Translations under genes and position numbers: made by a program
DNA from: JAHJQQ01 sp964458835
GTDB taxonomy: Bacteria; Pseudomonadota; Gammaproteobacteria; Thiohalobacterales; Thiohalobacteraceae
DNA: 11,729 nucleotides
Reading direction: 5' to 3'
NCBI GenBank assembly: GCA_964458835.1
Contig: CAYWKV010000087.1
Span: 1 to 11,729, forward strand
Notes under the pieces: generated by a model
The model's database searches: none
Seen by the model: the letters and a program-made list of their open reading frames with translations, nothing else
Told to the model about the DNA's origin: nothing
Part shown: in pieces, positions 6,777 to 11,729 of the stretch
Position numbering within the stretch: position 1 is the first letter of the stretch
Layout: every line of letters starts with the position of its first letter

Positions 6777-6803
6777 GGCATCGACTAGTTTGCAAGGCAT
6801 ATC

Positions 6804-7601
6804 ATGACAGGCGATCCCGACATTCTTCAGAAGATACTTGCCCGCAAGGCCGAGGAGGTCGCGGCGCGGGCCGCGCGCGTGCCGTTGAACGAAATCCGAC
6901 AGCGTGCGGCCGCGGCCGATGCCCCACGTGGTTTTGTCGCTGCGCTGGAACGGACGATCGCCGACGGTCAGGCCGGTGTTATCGCCGAAATCAAGAAGGC
7001 CTCACCGAGCAAGGGCCTGTTGCGCGAGCATTTCGATCCGCCGGCCATCGCGCGCAGCTACGCCGCGGGCGGCGCTGCCTGTCTGTCGGTGCTCACCGAC
7101 GTCGATTTCTTCCAGGGTTCCGACCAATACCTGCGACAGGCGCGGTCCGCCTGCGCGCTGCCGGTGCTACGGAAGGATTTCACGGTCGATCCCTATCAGA
7201 TCTACGAGGCGCGCGCGCTGGGTGCCGACTGCATCCTGCTCATCGTCGCGGCACTGGGCGATGCCATGCTGATGGAACTGGCGGGTCTGACGGCCGAACT
7301 GGGCATGGATGCGCTGGTGGAGGTGCACGACGCCGAGGAGCTGGATCGCGCCCTGCACCTGCCCTGCCGCCTGGTCGGCATCAACAACCGCAACCTGCGC
7401 ACGTTCGAGACCCGCCTGGACACCACGCTGAATCTGCTGAAGGGCATCCCGGCCGGCCGCCTGGTGGTCACCGAGAGCGGCATCCACACCCGCGAGGACG
7501 TCGCGCTGATGCGCGGGCACGGCGTGCACGCCTTCCTGGTCGGCGAGGCGTTCATGAAAGCCGACGATCCGGGGCGGAAGCTGGCGGAAATGTTTGCCTA
7601 G
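6804..7601 (+). CDS. trpC: indole-3-glycerol-phosphate synthase
   Basis: A 265-residue TIM-barrel enzyme that closes carboxyphenylamino-deoxyribulose phosphate to indole-3-glycerol phosphate. Catalytic residues known from the family are in place: Glu62 and Lys64 in IAEIKKASPSKG, Lys124 in LRKDF, Glu173 in LVEVH, Asn194 in GINNRNL, and Glu224 and Ser225 in TESGI. The protein ends after the barrel, so there is no TrpF fusion as in E. coli. The isomerase TrpF must be encoded elsewhere. The start ATG has AAGG 6 nt upstream. A long palindrome begins 5 nt after its stop codon and probably marks the end of the trp transcript. Confidence 0.97.
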   Translation: MTGDPDILQKILARKAEEVAARAARVPLNEIRQRAAAADAPRGFVAALERTIADGQAGVIAEIKKASPSKGLLREHFDPPAIARSYAAGGAACLSVLTDVDFFQGSDQYLRQARSACALPVLRKDFTVDPYQIYEARALGADCILLIVAALGDAMLMELAGLTAELGMDALVEVHDAEELDRALHLPCRLVGINNRNLRTFETRLDTTLNLLKGIPAGRLVVTESGIHTREDVALMRGHGVHAFLVGEAFMKADDPGRKLAEMFA

Positions 7602-7606
7602 ATTTG

Positions 7607-7773
7607 AATGGCGCTTACATGAACCCTTCTTGGCCACGGAACCCACGGAATGGCACGGAAATAGGCTTATTGTAAAAATCCGAAAACCCGACCGCGCAAG
7701 GATGATCCCGGGTTTACGCAATGCATGCTTTCCGTGGATTCCGTGGCCAAGAAGGGTTTAAGTAAGTGCCATT
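7607..7773. repeat. type A-related palindrome with extended 44-nt arms
   Basis: The arms 7607-7650 and 7730-7773 match at 40 of 44 positions. The inner half of each arm holds ACGGAA units next to GGCC, as in other type A copies. The outer half (around AACCCTTCTT) is found in no other copy here. The 79-nt loop (7651-7729) is not similar to the other loops and has no ORF. It follows the trpC stop codon by 5 nt. It could end or protect the trp mRNA, though it lacks a T-tract. Confidence 0.9.
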
Positions 7774-7798
7774 CTGCCTAGACGGGAATCAGGCCTGT

Positions 7799-7883
7799 GT
7801 AGGAGCGGGGGGGGGGCGGCCGGGCCCCGCCCCCCCCCCCCCACCGGGCGGCCCCCCCCCGCCCCCCCCCCGGNNNNNNNNNN
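7799..7883. other. assembly gap 1 with homopolymer junk and a broken type C arm
   Basis: TGTAGGAGCGGG (7799-7810) is the start of a type C palindrome. It runs into a 10-base G run (7807-7816), then C runs of 9-13 bases with scattered G, then ten N (7874-7883). Such G/C runs are unlike any other part of the window and look like sequencing or gap-closing artefacts at a hairpin. No gene is called between 7774 and 7883. Confidence 0.85.
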
Positions 7884-7985
7884 CTCTACGGCGAGGTGTT
7901 CGACGCGCACGTCGAGCGCCTGGCCGCCGGCGTGGGGCTCCGGCTCGGGAGCCGCGAGCGCGATCTCGACCGCTTCAAGGCCCAC
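7884..7985. other. unplaced coding-like fragment after gap 1, possibly foreign
   Basis: After the gap one plus-strand frame is open and begins LYGEVFDAHVERLAAGVG. Nearly every third codon base is G or C, more extreme than in the neighbouring genes. There is no start codon or ribosome-binding site that fits, and the frame runs into a type C repeat arm at about 7986. I do not recognise a family. It may be a mis-joined read from a higher-GC organism rather than part of this genome. The reverse strand is also open over most of it. Confidence 0.4.
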
Positions 7986-8012
7986 TTCGCGGCCCCCCGC
8001 GCCCGCTCCTAC
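7986..8012. repeat. right arm of a type C repeat downstream of crp
   Basis: The plus strand ends CCCGCTCCTAC (8002-8012), the complement of the GTAGGAGCGGG start seen at 7800-7810. From the crp side, the element starts 10 nt after the crp stop codon. Its partner arm may be the broken copy before gap 1. Confidence 0.55.
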
Positions 8013-8022
8013 CGGCTTGATG

Positions 8023-8661
8023 CTAGCGCGTCCCGAACACGACGATGGTCTTGCCCTTGGCGCGGATCAGACCCTGCTCCTCGAGGTTCTTGAGCACGCG
8101 GCCGACCATCTCGCGGGAGCAGCCGACGATGCGGCCGATCTCCTGGCGGGTGACGCGGATCTGCATGCCCTCGGGGTGGGTCATGGCGTCGGGCTGCTTG
8201 CAGAGGTCGAGGAGGGTGCGGGCCACGCGACCGGTGACGTCCAGGAACGCCAGGTCGGACACCTTGCGGCTGGTGGTGCGCAGGCGGGCCGCCATCTGCG
8301 AGGCCAGGGCGAACAGGATGGTGGGGTCTTCCTCGGCGAGCTGGCGGAACCGGGCGTAGCTGATCTCCGCGAGCTCGCACTCCGCGCGCGTCCGGACCCA
8401 GGCGCTGCGCTTGCTGCTCTCGCCGAACAGGCCCATCTCGCCGAAGAAGTCACCGCGGTTGAGGTAGGCAAGCACGATCTCGTGCCCGTCCTCATCCTCG
8501 ATCAGGACGGTGACCGAGCCCTCCACGATGTAATAGAGGACGTCGGGCGAGTCGCCGGCGTAGATGATGACGCTCTTGGAGGGGTAACGCCGTCGATGGC
8601 AGTGTTCCAGAAATCGATCGATCGACGGGTTGCCGGTGCTTTTTAGTTTGATGGTGTTCAT
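8023..8661 (-). CDS. crp: cAMP receptor protein (Crp/Vfr-type regulator)
   Basis: A 212-residue dimeric transcription factor, about the same length as E. coli CRP. The N-terminal cyclic-nucleotide domain keeps the cAMP contacts: Gly74 and Glu75 in FFGEMGLF, Arg85 and Ser86 in KRSAWVR, and Thr130 and Ser131 at the start of the dimer helix. The C-terminal helix-turn-helix (about 170-195, TRQEIGRIVGCSREMVGRVL) keeps the Arg183, Glu184 and Arg188 pattern that reads TGTGA half-sites, so its targets are probably E. coli-like. The start ATG has AGGA 7 nt upstream. It is divergent from an OsmC-like gene, like crp and yhfA in E. coli, and lies next to the trp, speD and coq7 genes, like vfr in Pseudomonas. 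Confidence 0.95.
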   Translation of the reverse strand: MNTIKLKSTGNPSIDRFLEHCHRRRYPSKSVIIYAGDSPDVLYYIVEGSVTVLIEDEDGHEIVLAYLNRGDFFGEMGLFGESSKRSAWVRTRAECELAEISYARFRQLAEEDPTILFALASQMAARLRTTSRKVSDLAFLDVTGRVARTLLDLCKQPDAMTHPEGMQIRVTRQEIGRIVGCSREMVGRVLKNLEEQGLIRAKGKTIVVFGTR

Positions 8662-8680
8662 GGCAATCCTGTTGCCCGGA

Positions 8681-8736
8681 GCCTCTGGCGGACCCAAGGT
8701 TATAGATACTATAACATTGCTTCGGGGTCCAGAGGC
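8681..8736. promoter_or_regulatory. double inverted repeat in the crp/osmC divergent spacer
   Basis: The centre GTTATAGATACTATAAC (8699-8715) is a perfect palindrome with 7-bp arms and a 3-nt spacer, AT-rich in otherwise GC-rich DNA. Around it, GCCTCTGG (8681-8688) and CCAGAGGC (8729-8736) are exact complements, and GACCC/GGGTC continues the pairing with a bulge. This looks like an operator for a dimeric regulator, or two overlapping divergent promoters. No known regulator consensus is recognised. Confidence 0.5.
8708..8716 (-). promoter_or_regulatory. possible extended -10 promoter of crp
   Basis: On the minus strand TGTTATAGT fits the extended -10 pattern TGnTATAAT, with 5 of 6 in the hexamer. 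Transcription would start near 8701, about 40 nt before the crp ATG. There is no good -35 box, which is usual for extended -10 promoters. The site lies inside the central palindrome, so a protein bound there would block it. Confidence 0.4.
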
Positions 8737-8785
8737 CACGGATCTGTGATAGGCTTCCCGAAACGATCGATGGCGCGGGGGTGCG

Positions 8786-9205
8786 ATGAAGGCGCGGGTG
8801 AAATGGGTGCAGGATGCCACCTTCGTCGGTGAATCCGGCAGCGGCCACGCGGTGGTGATGGACGGTCCACCGGACAGCGGCGGCCGCAATCTCGGGCCGC
8901 GCCCGATGGAGATGCTGCTGCTCGGCATGGGCGGCTGCACGGCCTTCGACGTGGTGTATATCCTCAAGCGCGCCCGCCAGCCGGTGCTGGACTGCGTGGT
9001 GGAACTCGAGGCCGAGCGCGCCGCCGAGGCGCCCAAGGTGTTCACCAAGATCCATGTCCATTTCATCGTCAGCGGCCGCGGGTTGAGCGGGAAACAGGTC
9101 GAGCGCGCCGTCCAGCTGTCGGCGGAGAAATACTGCTCGGCATCCATCATGCTCGGCAAGGCGGCCGAGATCACCCACGATTTCGAGGTGGTCGAGTCGC
9201 CCTGA
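8786..9205 (+). CDS. OsmC-family protein, YhfA-like
   Basis: A 139-residue OsmC/Ohr-superfamily protein. The two conserved cysteines are Cys51 (GMGGCTAFDVV, on the central helix) and Cys117 (EKYCSASIML); in the family they reduce organic or fatty-acid hydroperoxides. The pattern GPRPMEMLLLGMGGC and the position divergent from crp match the YhfA subgroup, whose physiological substrate is not well defined. The start ATG has GGGGGTG just upstream. It probably shares the 124-nt divergent control region with crp. The cysteine pair is intact, so peroxidase chemistry is plausible but not proven. Confidence 0.88.
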   Translation: MKARVKWVQDATFVGESGSGHAVVMDGPPDSGGRNLGPRPMEMLLLGMGGCTAFDVVYILKRARQPVLDCVVELEAERAAEAPKVFTKIHVHFIVSGRGLSGKQVERAVQLSAEKYCSASIMLGKAAEITHDFEVVESP

Positions 9206-9303
9206 GCGCGGCGCCTGACCGCGTTCCGCCGTCCATGCCACCCAGTGCCGCCGTCGCTCCCACCCCCATCCCCTCTCCAGGGCACACGGATCAGACCGTC
9301 GAT

Positions 9304-9320
9304 GCCGGCTGCTCGCCGGC
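9304..9320. other. small hairpin between the osmC-like and VOC genes
   Basis: GCCGGC (9304-9309) and GCCGGC (9315-9320) form a 6-bp stem with a TGCTC loop. No T-tract follows, so it is not a convincing terminator. The remaining 9206-9383 spacer shows no palindromic repeat of the families seen elsewhere. Confidence 0.35.
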
Positions 9321-9383
9321 GGTGCCTACGGGCCATGCCGTCGGCTGGGCAATGCGTTTTCTAGGATATTAAAGGTGAACCGT

Positions 9384-9800
9384 ATGCCACGCCCCGCCGC
9401 GACGCTCGGACTGCGCCATGTGGCCCTGTATGTCAACGATCTGGATGCCTGCCTGCATTTCTACGTGGACCTGCTCGGCATGCAGGTGGAGTGGCGGCCC
9501 GATCCCGACAACGTCTATCTGACCAGCGCCGGCCAGGACAACCTGGCCCTGCACCGGCGCGGCCCGGCGGAGGCCGGCGCGCGCCCCTCCGGTCCGCAAT
9601 CCCTGGATCACATCGGCTTCATGCTGGCCAGCCCCGGGCAGGTCGATGCCTGGCATGACTTCCTGGCCGCCGAGGGCGTCGCCATCAGGGCCGTGCCCCG
9701 CACCCACCGGGACGGCGCCCGCAGCTTCTACTGCGCCGACCCCGAGGGGACGGTGGTGCAGATGATTTATCATCCCCCCGTCGCCGCGAATGTGGGATAA
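9384..9800 (+). CDS. VOC (glyoxalase/dioxygenase) superfamily protein
   Basis: A 138-residue protein with two beta-alpha-beta-beta-beta modules. His12 (RHVALYVNDL), His76 (LDHIGFML) and Glu121 (DPEGTVVQMIY) stand where VOC enzymes bind their metal. FYCADPEGT is a common family sequence. The substrate cannot be told: glyoxalase I, fosfomycin-type thioltransferases and extradiol dioxygenases share this fold. I chose ATG 9384 because AAAGGTG lies about 6 nt upstream; a GTG at 9375 falls inside that ribosome-binding site. It lies between the osmC-like gene and speD on the same strand, 95 nt from speD. Its neighbours do not reveal its function. Confidence 0.8.
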   Translation: MPRPAATLGLRHVALYVNDLDACLHFYVDLLGMQVEWRPDPDNVYLTSAGQDNLALHRRGPAEAGARPSGPQSLDHIGFMLASPGQVDAWHDFLAAEGVAIRAVPRTHRDGARSFYCADPEGTVVQMIYHPPVAANVG

Positions 9801-9895
9801 TCGCGCGCCCCGCGCCTGGGGGCGAGAACGCGGTGGTGTATGACGGGCCCGAACGGCCCCTGACGGACGGGTATCCGAAGATGGTGAAAGGCACG

Positions 9896-10696
9896 ATGAA
9901 AAAGCTCAAGCTCCATGGTTTCAACAATCTGACCAAGACGTTGAGCTTCAACATCTATGATATCTGCTACGCGAAGACCCGCCGGCAGCGCAAGGAGTAC
10001 ATCGAGTACATCGACGAGGCCTACAACGCCGAGCGCCTGACTCAGATCCTGTCCGAGGTCTCCAGCATCATCGGCGCGAACATCCTCAACATCGCCCACC
10101 AGGACTACGATCCGCAGGGCGCCAGCGTCACCATGCTCATCTCCGAGGAGCCGGTGATCTCCGAGGAACTGTCCAACTCCGAGGCGCCCGGTCCGCTGCC
10201 GGATTCGGTGGTCGCGCACCTCGACAAGAGCCACATCACCGTGCACACCTATCCGGAGAGCCATCCGGACAACGGTATCAGTACCTTCCGCGCCGACATC
10301 GACGTGTCGACCTGCGGCCGCATCTCGCCGCTGCGCGCGTTGAACTACCTGATCCACGTCTTCGAGTCCGACATCGTCATCATGGATTACCGGGTGCGCG
10401 GTTTCACCCGCGACGTCAGCGGCAAGAAGCACTTCATCGACCACAAGATCAGCTCCATCCAGAACTTCCTGTCCCGGGACACGCGCGAGCACTATCAGAT
10501 GATCGACGTGAACGTCTATCAGGAGAACATCTTCCACACCAAGATGCTCCTGAAGGAATTCGATCTGGACAACTACCTGTTCGGGACCGGCGTCGATGAA
10601 CTGACGCCCAAGGAGGAGAAGCAGATCCGCGAGCGCCTGCAGCGCGAGATGGCGGAGATCTTCTACGGCCGCAATCTCAAGCGCGGTCTGAAGTGA
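9896..10696 (+). CDS. speD: S-adenosylmethionine decarboxylase proenzyme, E. coli type
   Basis: A 266-residue proenzyme, close to the 264 residues of E. coli SpeD, which it resembles throughout (MKKLKLHGFNNLTKTLSF, YVxNY-less C terminus as in E. coli, VNVYQENIFHTKMLLKEF). It cleaves itself between Lys111 and Ser112 in AHLDKSHITVHTYPE; the new N-terminal serine becomes the pyruvoyl cofactor. Cys140 in DVSTCG is the conserved active-site residue. The product, decarboxylated SAM, donates aminopropyl groups for spermidine; speE is not in the window. ATG 9896 matches the E. coli start, with AAAGG only 4 nt upstream. ATG 9881 and GTG 9833 are alternatives. The leader contains a 6-bp GC hairpin (9806-9811 with 9819-9824). 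A type A repeat begins 9 nt after the stop codon. Confidence 0.97.
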   Translation: MKKLKLHGFNNLTKTLSFNIYDICYAKTRRQRKEYIEYIDEAYNAERLTQILSEVSSIIGANILNIAHQDYDPQGASVTMLISEEPVISEELSNSEAPGPLPDSVVAHLDKSHITVHTYPESHPDNGISTFRADIDVSTCGRISPLRALNYLIHVFESDIVIMDYRVRGFTRDVSGKKHFIDHKISSIQNFLSRDTREHYQMIDVNVYQENIFHTKMLLKEFDLDNYLFGTGVDELTPKEEKQIRERLQREMAEIFYGRNLKRGLK

Positions 10697-10705
10697 TCTT
10701 TATTC

Positions 10706-10777
10706 GCCACGGAAGCACACGGAAATACACGGAAGGCGGGGATGCGGCGGGTTTTGCGTTCCGTGTGTTTCCGTGGC
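10706..10777. repeat. type A palindromic repeat downstream of speD
   Basis: The terminal arms 10706-10724 and 10759-10777 match at 18 of 19 positions. The left side has three ACGGAA units at a 10-nt period and the right side two. The core 10731-10767 matches the type A copy at 5488-5560 in reverse orientation, where the unit count is the mirror image: two and three when read in the same direction. Confidence 0.9.
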
Positions 10778-10801
10778 CAGTCACCTGACGAGCCGAACCG
10801 T

Positions 10802-10829
10802 GTAGGGTGCGTCGGCGCAGCGACGCACC
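10802..10829. repeat. type D palindromic repeat, right end diverged
   Basis: The sequence begins TGTAGGGTGCGTC from 10801, like the copy at the trpD stop codon. GGTGCGTCG (10806-10814) pairs perfectly with CGACGCACC (10821-10829) around a 6-nt loop. The right arm lacks the final CTAC of the other copy. Confidence 0.8.
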
Positions 10830-10846
10830 GAAGGTGACGCGGAATC

Positions 10847-10970
10847 GGGGGGGGGGGGGGGGGGCGGCGCGCCCCCCGGGCGGCGGTGGTGGGGGGCGGG
10901 CACCGGGGGGGGGGGNNNNNNNNNNCCGCCCAACCCGTCCCGCTTGGGGGCGGTTCAACCCCCCCCCACC
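10847..10970. other. assembly gap 2 with G/C homopolymer junk
   Basis: An 18-base G run (10847-10864), further G-rich sequence, ten N (10916-10925), and then C/G-rich sequence with a 9-C run near 10960. The composition is unlike the neighbouring genes and matches the junk around gap 1. No gene is supported between the speD stop and the coq7 stop (10697-10995); the legible parts are repeats. Confidence 0.8.
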
Positions 10971-10977
10971 GATAATC

Positions 10978-10998
10978 GCGCCAGGAATGGCGCTCCTA
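10978..10998 (-). repeat. short hairpin of the TGTAGGAGCG type at the coq7 stop codon
   Basis: On the minus strand the coq7 stop TAG lies in CTGTAGGAGCGCC, the start of a type C-like repeat. GCGCCA and TGGCGC (10988-10993 and 10978-10983) pair around a TTCC loop. Only a minimal hairpin is present before the gap junk. No T-tract follows. Confidence 0.65.
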
Positions 10999-11637
10999 CA
11001 GCCAGTACGTCGTGCCCGTCATCACCTTCGACATCGCCCGCATCAGCGCCTTGACCGGGCCGGGCAGCGCCGCGCCGCCGGCCTCCAGGGCGCTGGTGCC
11101 GTGGTGCTGCTCGTCGATCTGCATCTGTTCGAGGATGGCGCGGCTCTTGCGGTCCGCGCTGGCCATGCGCCGCAGATGGCCGTCGAGATGCTCCACCACC
11201 TGGCGCTCGGTCTCGGCCACGAAGCCCAGGCTCCATTTGTCGCCGATCGCCCCTGCCAGCGCGCCGAGGCTGAACGAGCCGGCATAGAACAGCGGGTTCA
11301 GGTAGCTGGTATGGCTGCCCAGTTCCCCAACCCGCTGTGCGCACCAGGCCAGATGGTCGTTCTCCTCCTGCGCTGCCTGCGCCATGCCGTCGCGGACTTG
11401 CTCGAGCCGGGCGGTGAGCGCCTGCCCCTGGTACAGGGCCTGGGCGCAGACCTCGCCGGTGTGATTGATGCGCATCATCCGCGCCGACGCGGTGCGTTCC
11501 CGATCGCTCAGCTCGGTGTCCGGGACGGCATCGGCCGGATTGGCGCGGCCCGTGACCCGCGGCCGGCCGAACACCGTGCGCAGCGCCTGGTCGAAATTGA
11601 TCAGCAGATGGTCGGTGGGGGAGTAGTGTCGACTCAT
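10996..11637 (-). CDS. coq7: 2-polyprenyl-3-methyl-6-methoxy-1,4-benzoquinone hydroxylase
   Basis: A 213-residue di-iron hydroxylase that carries out a late step of ubiquinone synthesis at the inner membrane. It corresponds to the Coq7 type of Pseudomonas rather than the flavin enzyme UbiF. The ferritin-like ligands fit: Glu62 (NHTGEVCAQALYQGQ), Glu92 and His95 (EENDH), Glu144 (AETERQ), and Glu176 and His179 (DEQHH). Residues around 113-140 are hydrophobic and glycine-rich, as expected for membrane association. ATG 11637 gives MSRHYSPTD, like Pseudomonas Coq7. A TTG at 11667 would add ten residues. No clear Shine-Dalgarno sequence precedes the ATG. The stop TAG is shared with a repeat of the TGTAGGAGCG type. 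It lies beside speD and the crp region, as in Pseudomonas. Confidence 0.96.
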   Translation of the reverse strand: MSRHYSPTDHLLINFDQALRTVFGRPRVTGRANPADAVPDTELSDRERTASARMMRINHTGEVCAQALYQGQALTARLEQVRDGMAQAAQEENDHLAWCAQRVGELGSHTSYLNPLFYAGSFSLGALAGAIGDKWSLGFVAETERQVVEHLDGHLRRMASADRKSRAILEQMQIDEQHHGTSALEAGGAALPGPVKALMRAMSKVMTGTTYWL

Positions 11638-11672
11638 GCCGGCACGATACAAGCTTCGGGATGGCAAGGCCA

Positions 11673-11689
11673 GCCACGGAAAACACGGA
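11673..11689. repeat. left arm of a type A repeat at the window end
   Basis: The sequence starts GCCACGGAAAACACGGA, identical to the first 17 bases of the perfect type A arm at 99-124. The partner arm is not in the window. It lies 36 nt upstream of the coq7 start codon. Confidence 0.7.
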
Positions 11690-11700
11690 CAAAACCCTCG

Positions 11701-11729
11701 ATGGCCACGAAACCCACGAAATCCACGAA
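11701..11729. repeat. left arm of a type B repeat cut by the window end
   Basis: ATGGCCACGAAACCCACGAA followed by ATCCACGAA continues the 9-nt ACGAA units of the type B arm at 5439-5468, with the middle and last units exchanged in sequence. It follows a type A arm, so here type B is probably inside type A, the reverse of the order at 5439-5617. Confidence 0.7.

Noticed and set aside
5439..7773. Classical Rho-independent terminators
   Set aside because: The stems are strong, but none is followed by a run of T on either strand, and several lie inside the trp operon.
7896..8093. A 65-residue ORF starting at 7896 after gap 1
   Set aside because: The start codon is not ATG, the frame crosses a repeat arm, and its end runs antisense into crp. 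It is treated only as a fragment of uncertain origin.
8745..8760. CRP-binding site in the crp/osmC-like spacer
   Set aside because: Only one half-site, TGTGAT, is present. The second half, TCCCG, matches TCACA poorly.
9796..9801. GATAAT as a -10 box for speD
   Set aside because: It overlaps the VOC stop codon and has no -35-like hexamer at 16-18 nt. It is too weak to list.
59..10829. CRISPR array
   Set aside because: The repeats are dispersed palindromes at gene ends without regular spacers, and no cas gene is present.

Overview
The window reads as a contig from a high-GC gammaproteobacterium. The order rpe-gph-trpE-trpG-trpD-trpC, then a Crp/Vfr-type regulator divergent from an OsmC/YhfA-like gene, then speD and coq7, resembles the layout known around vfr in Pseudomonas and related Gammaproteobacteria. 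The crp/yhfA divergent pair also exists in E. coli. Coq7 points to a ubiquinone-using aerobe. I cannot name the genus. A Chromatiales- or Ectothiorhodospiraceae-like lineage is a guess. Two 10-N gaps flanked by G/C homopolymer junk show that this is a draft assembly.

Layout: (1) 1-53, the last codons of a DjlA-like co-chaperone. (2) 54-305, a nested palindromic repeat. (3) 306-1627, minus strand, a translationally coupled pair: a secreted DUF3530-type alpha/beta hydrolase and a CopD-like membrane protein. (4) 1792-3261, rpe and gph. (5) 3265-3360, a possible Trp-containing leader peptide and leader RNA. (6) 3361-7601, trpE, trpG, trpD and trpC, which encode anthranilate synthase, anthranilate phosphoribosyltransferase and indole-glycerol-phosphate synthase. 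Together these carry chorismate to indole-3-glycerol phosphate except for the TrpF step; trpF and trpBA are not in the window. (7) 7602-8022, a long palindrome, gap 1 and a coding-like scrap that looks foreign. (8) 8023-9205, crp (minus) and an osmC-like gene (plus), divergent around a double inverted repeat. (9) 9384-10696, a VOC-family protein and speD. (10) 10697-10995, two more palindromes and gap 2. (11) 10996-11637, coq7 (minus). (12) 11638-11729, further repeat arms cut by the window end.

The protein-coding content is ordinary housekeeping. The unusual part is the density of small palindromic elements. At least five families can be told apart. Type A has arms made of ACGGAA units every 9-10 nt. 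Type B uses ACGAA units. Type E uses CGCAAAGG-like units. Type C starts TGTAGGAGCG, and type D starts TGTAGGGTGCGTC. They sit just after stop codons and sometimes supply the stop codon. They are nested inside each other and break up the trpGDC operon. Two type A copies share a conserved core in opposite orientations but have different numbers of arm units. These elements, and the possible trp leader, are the parts most worth a second look.
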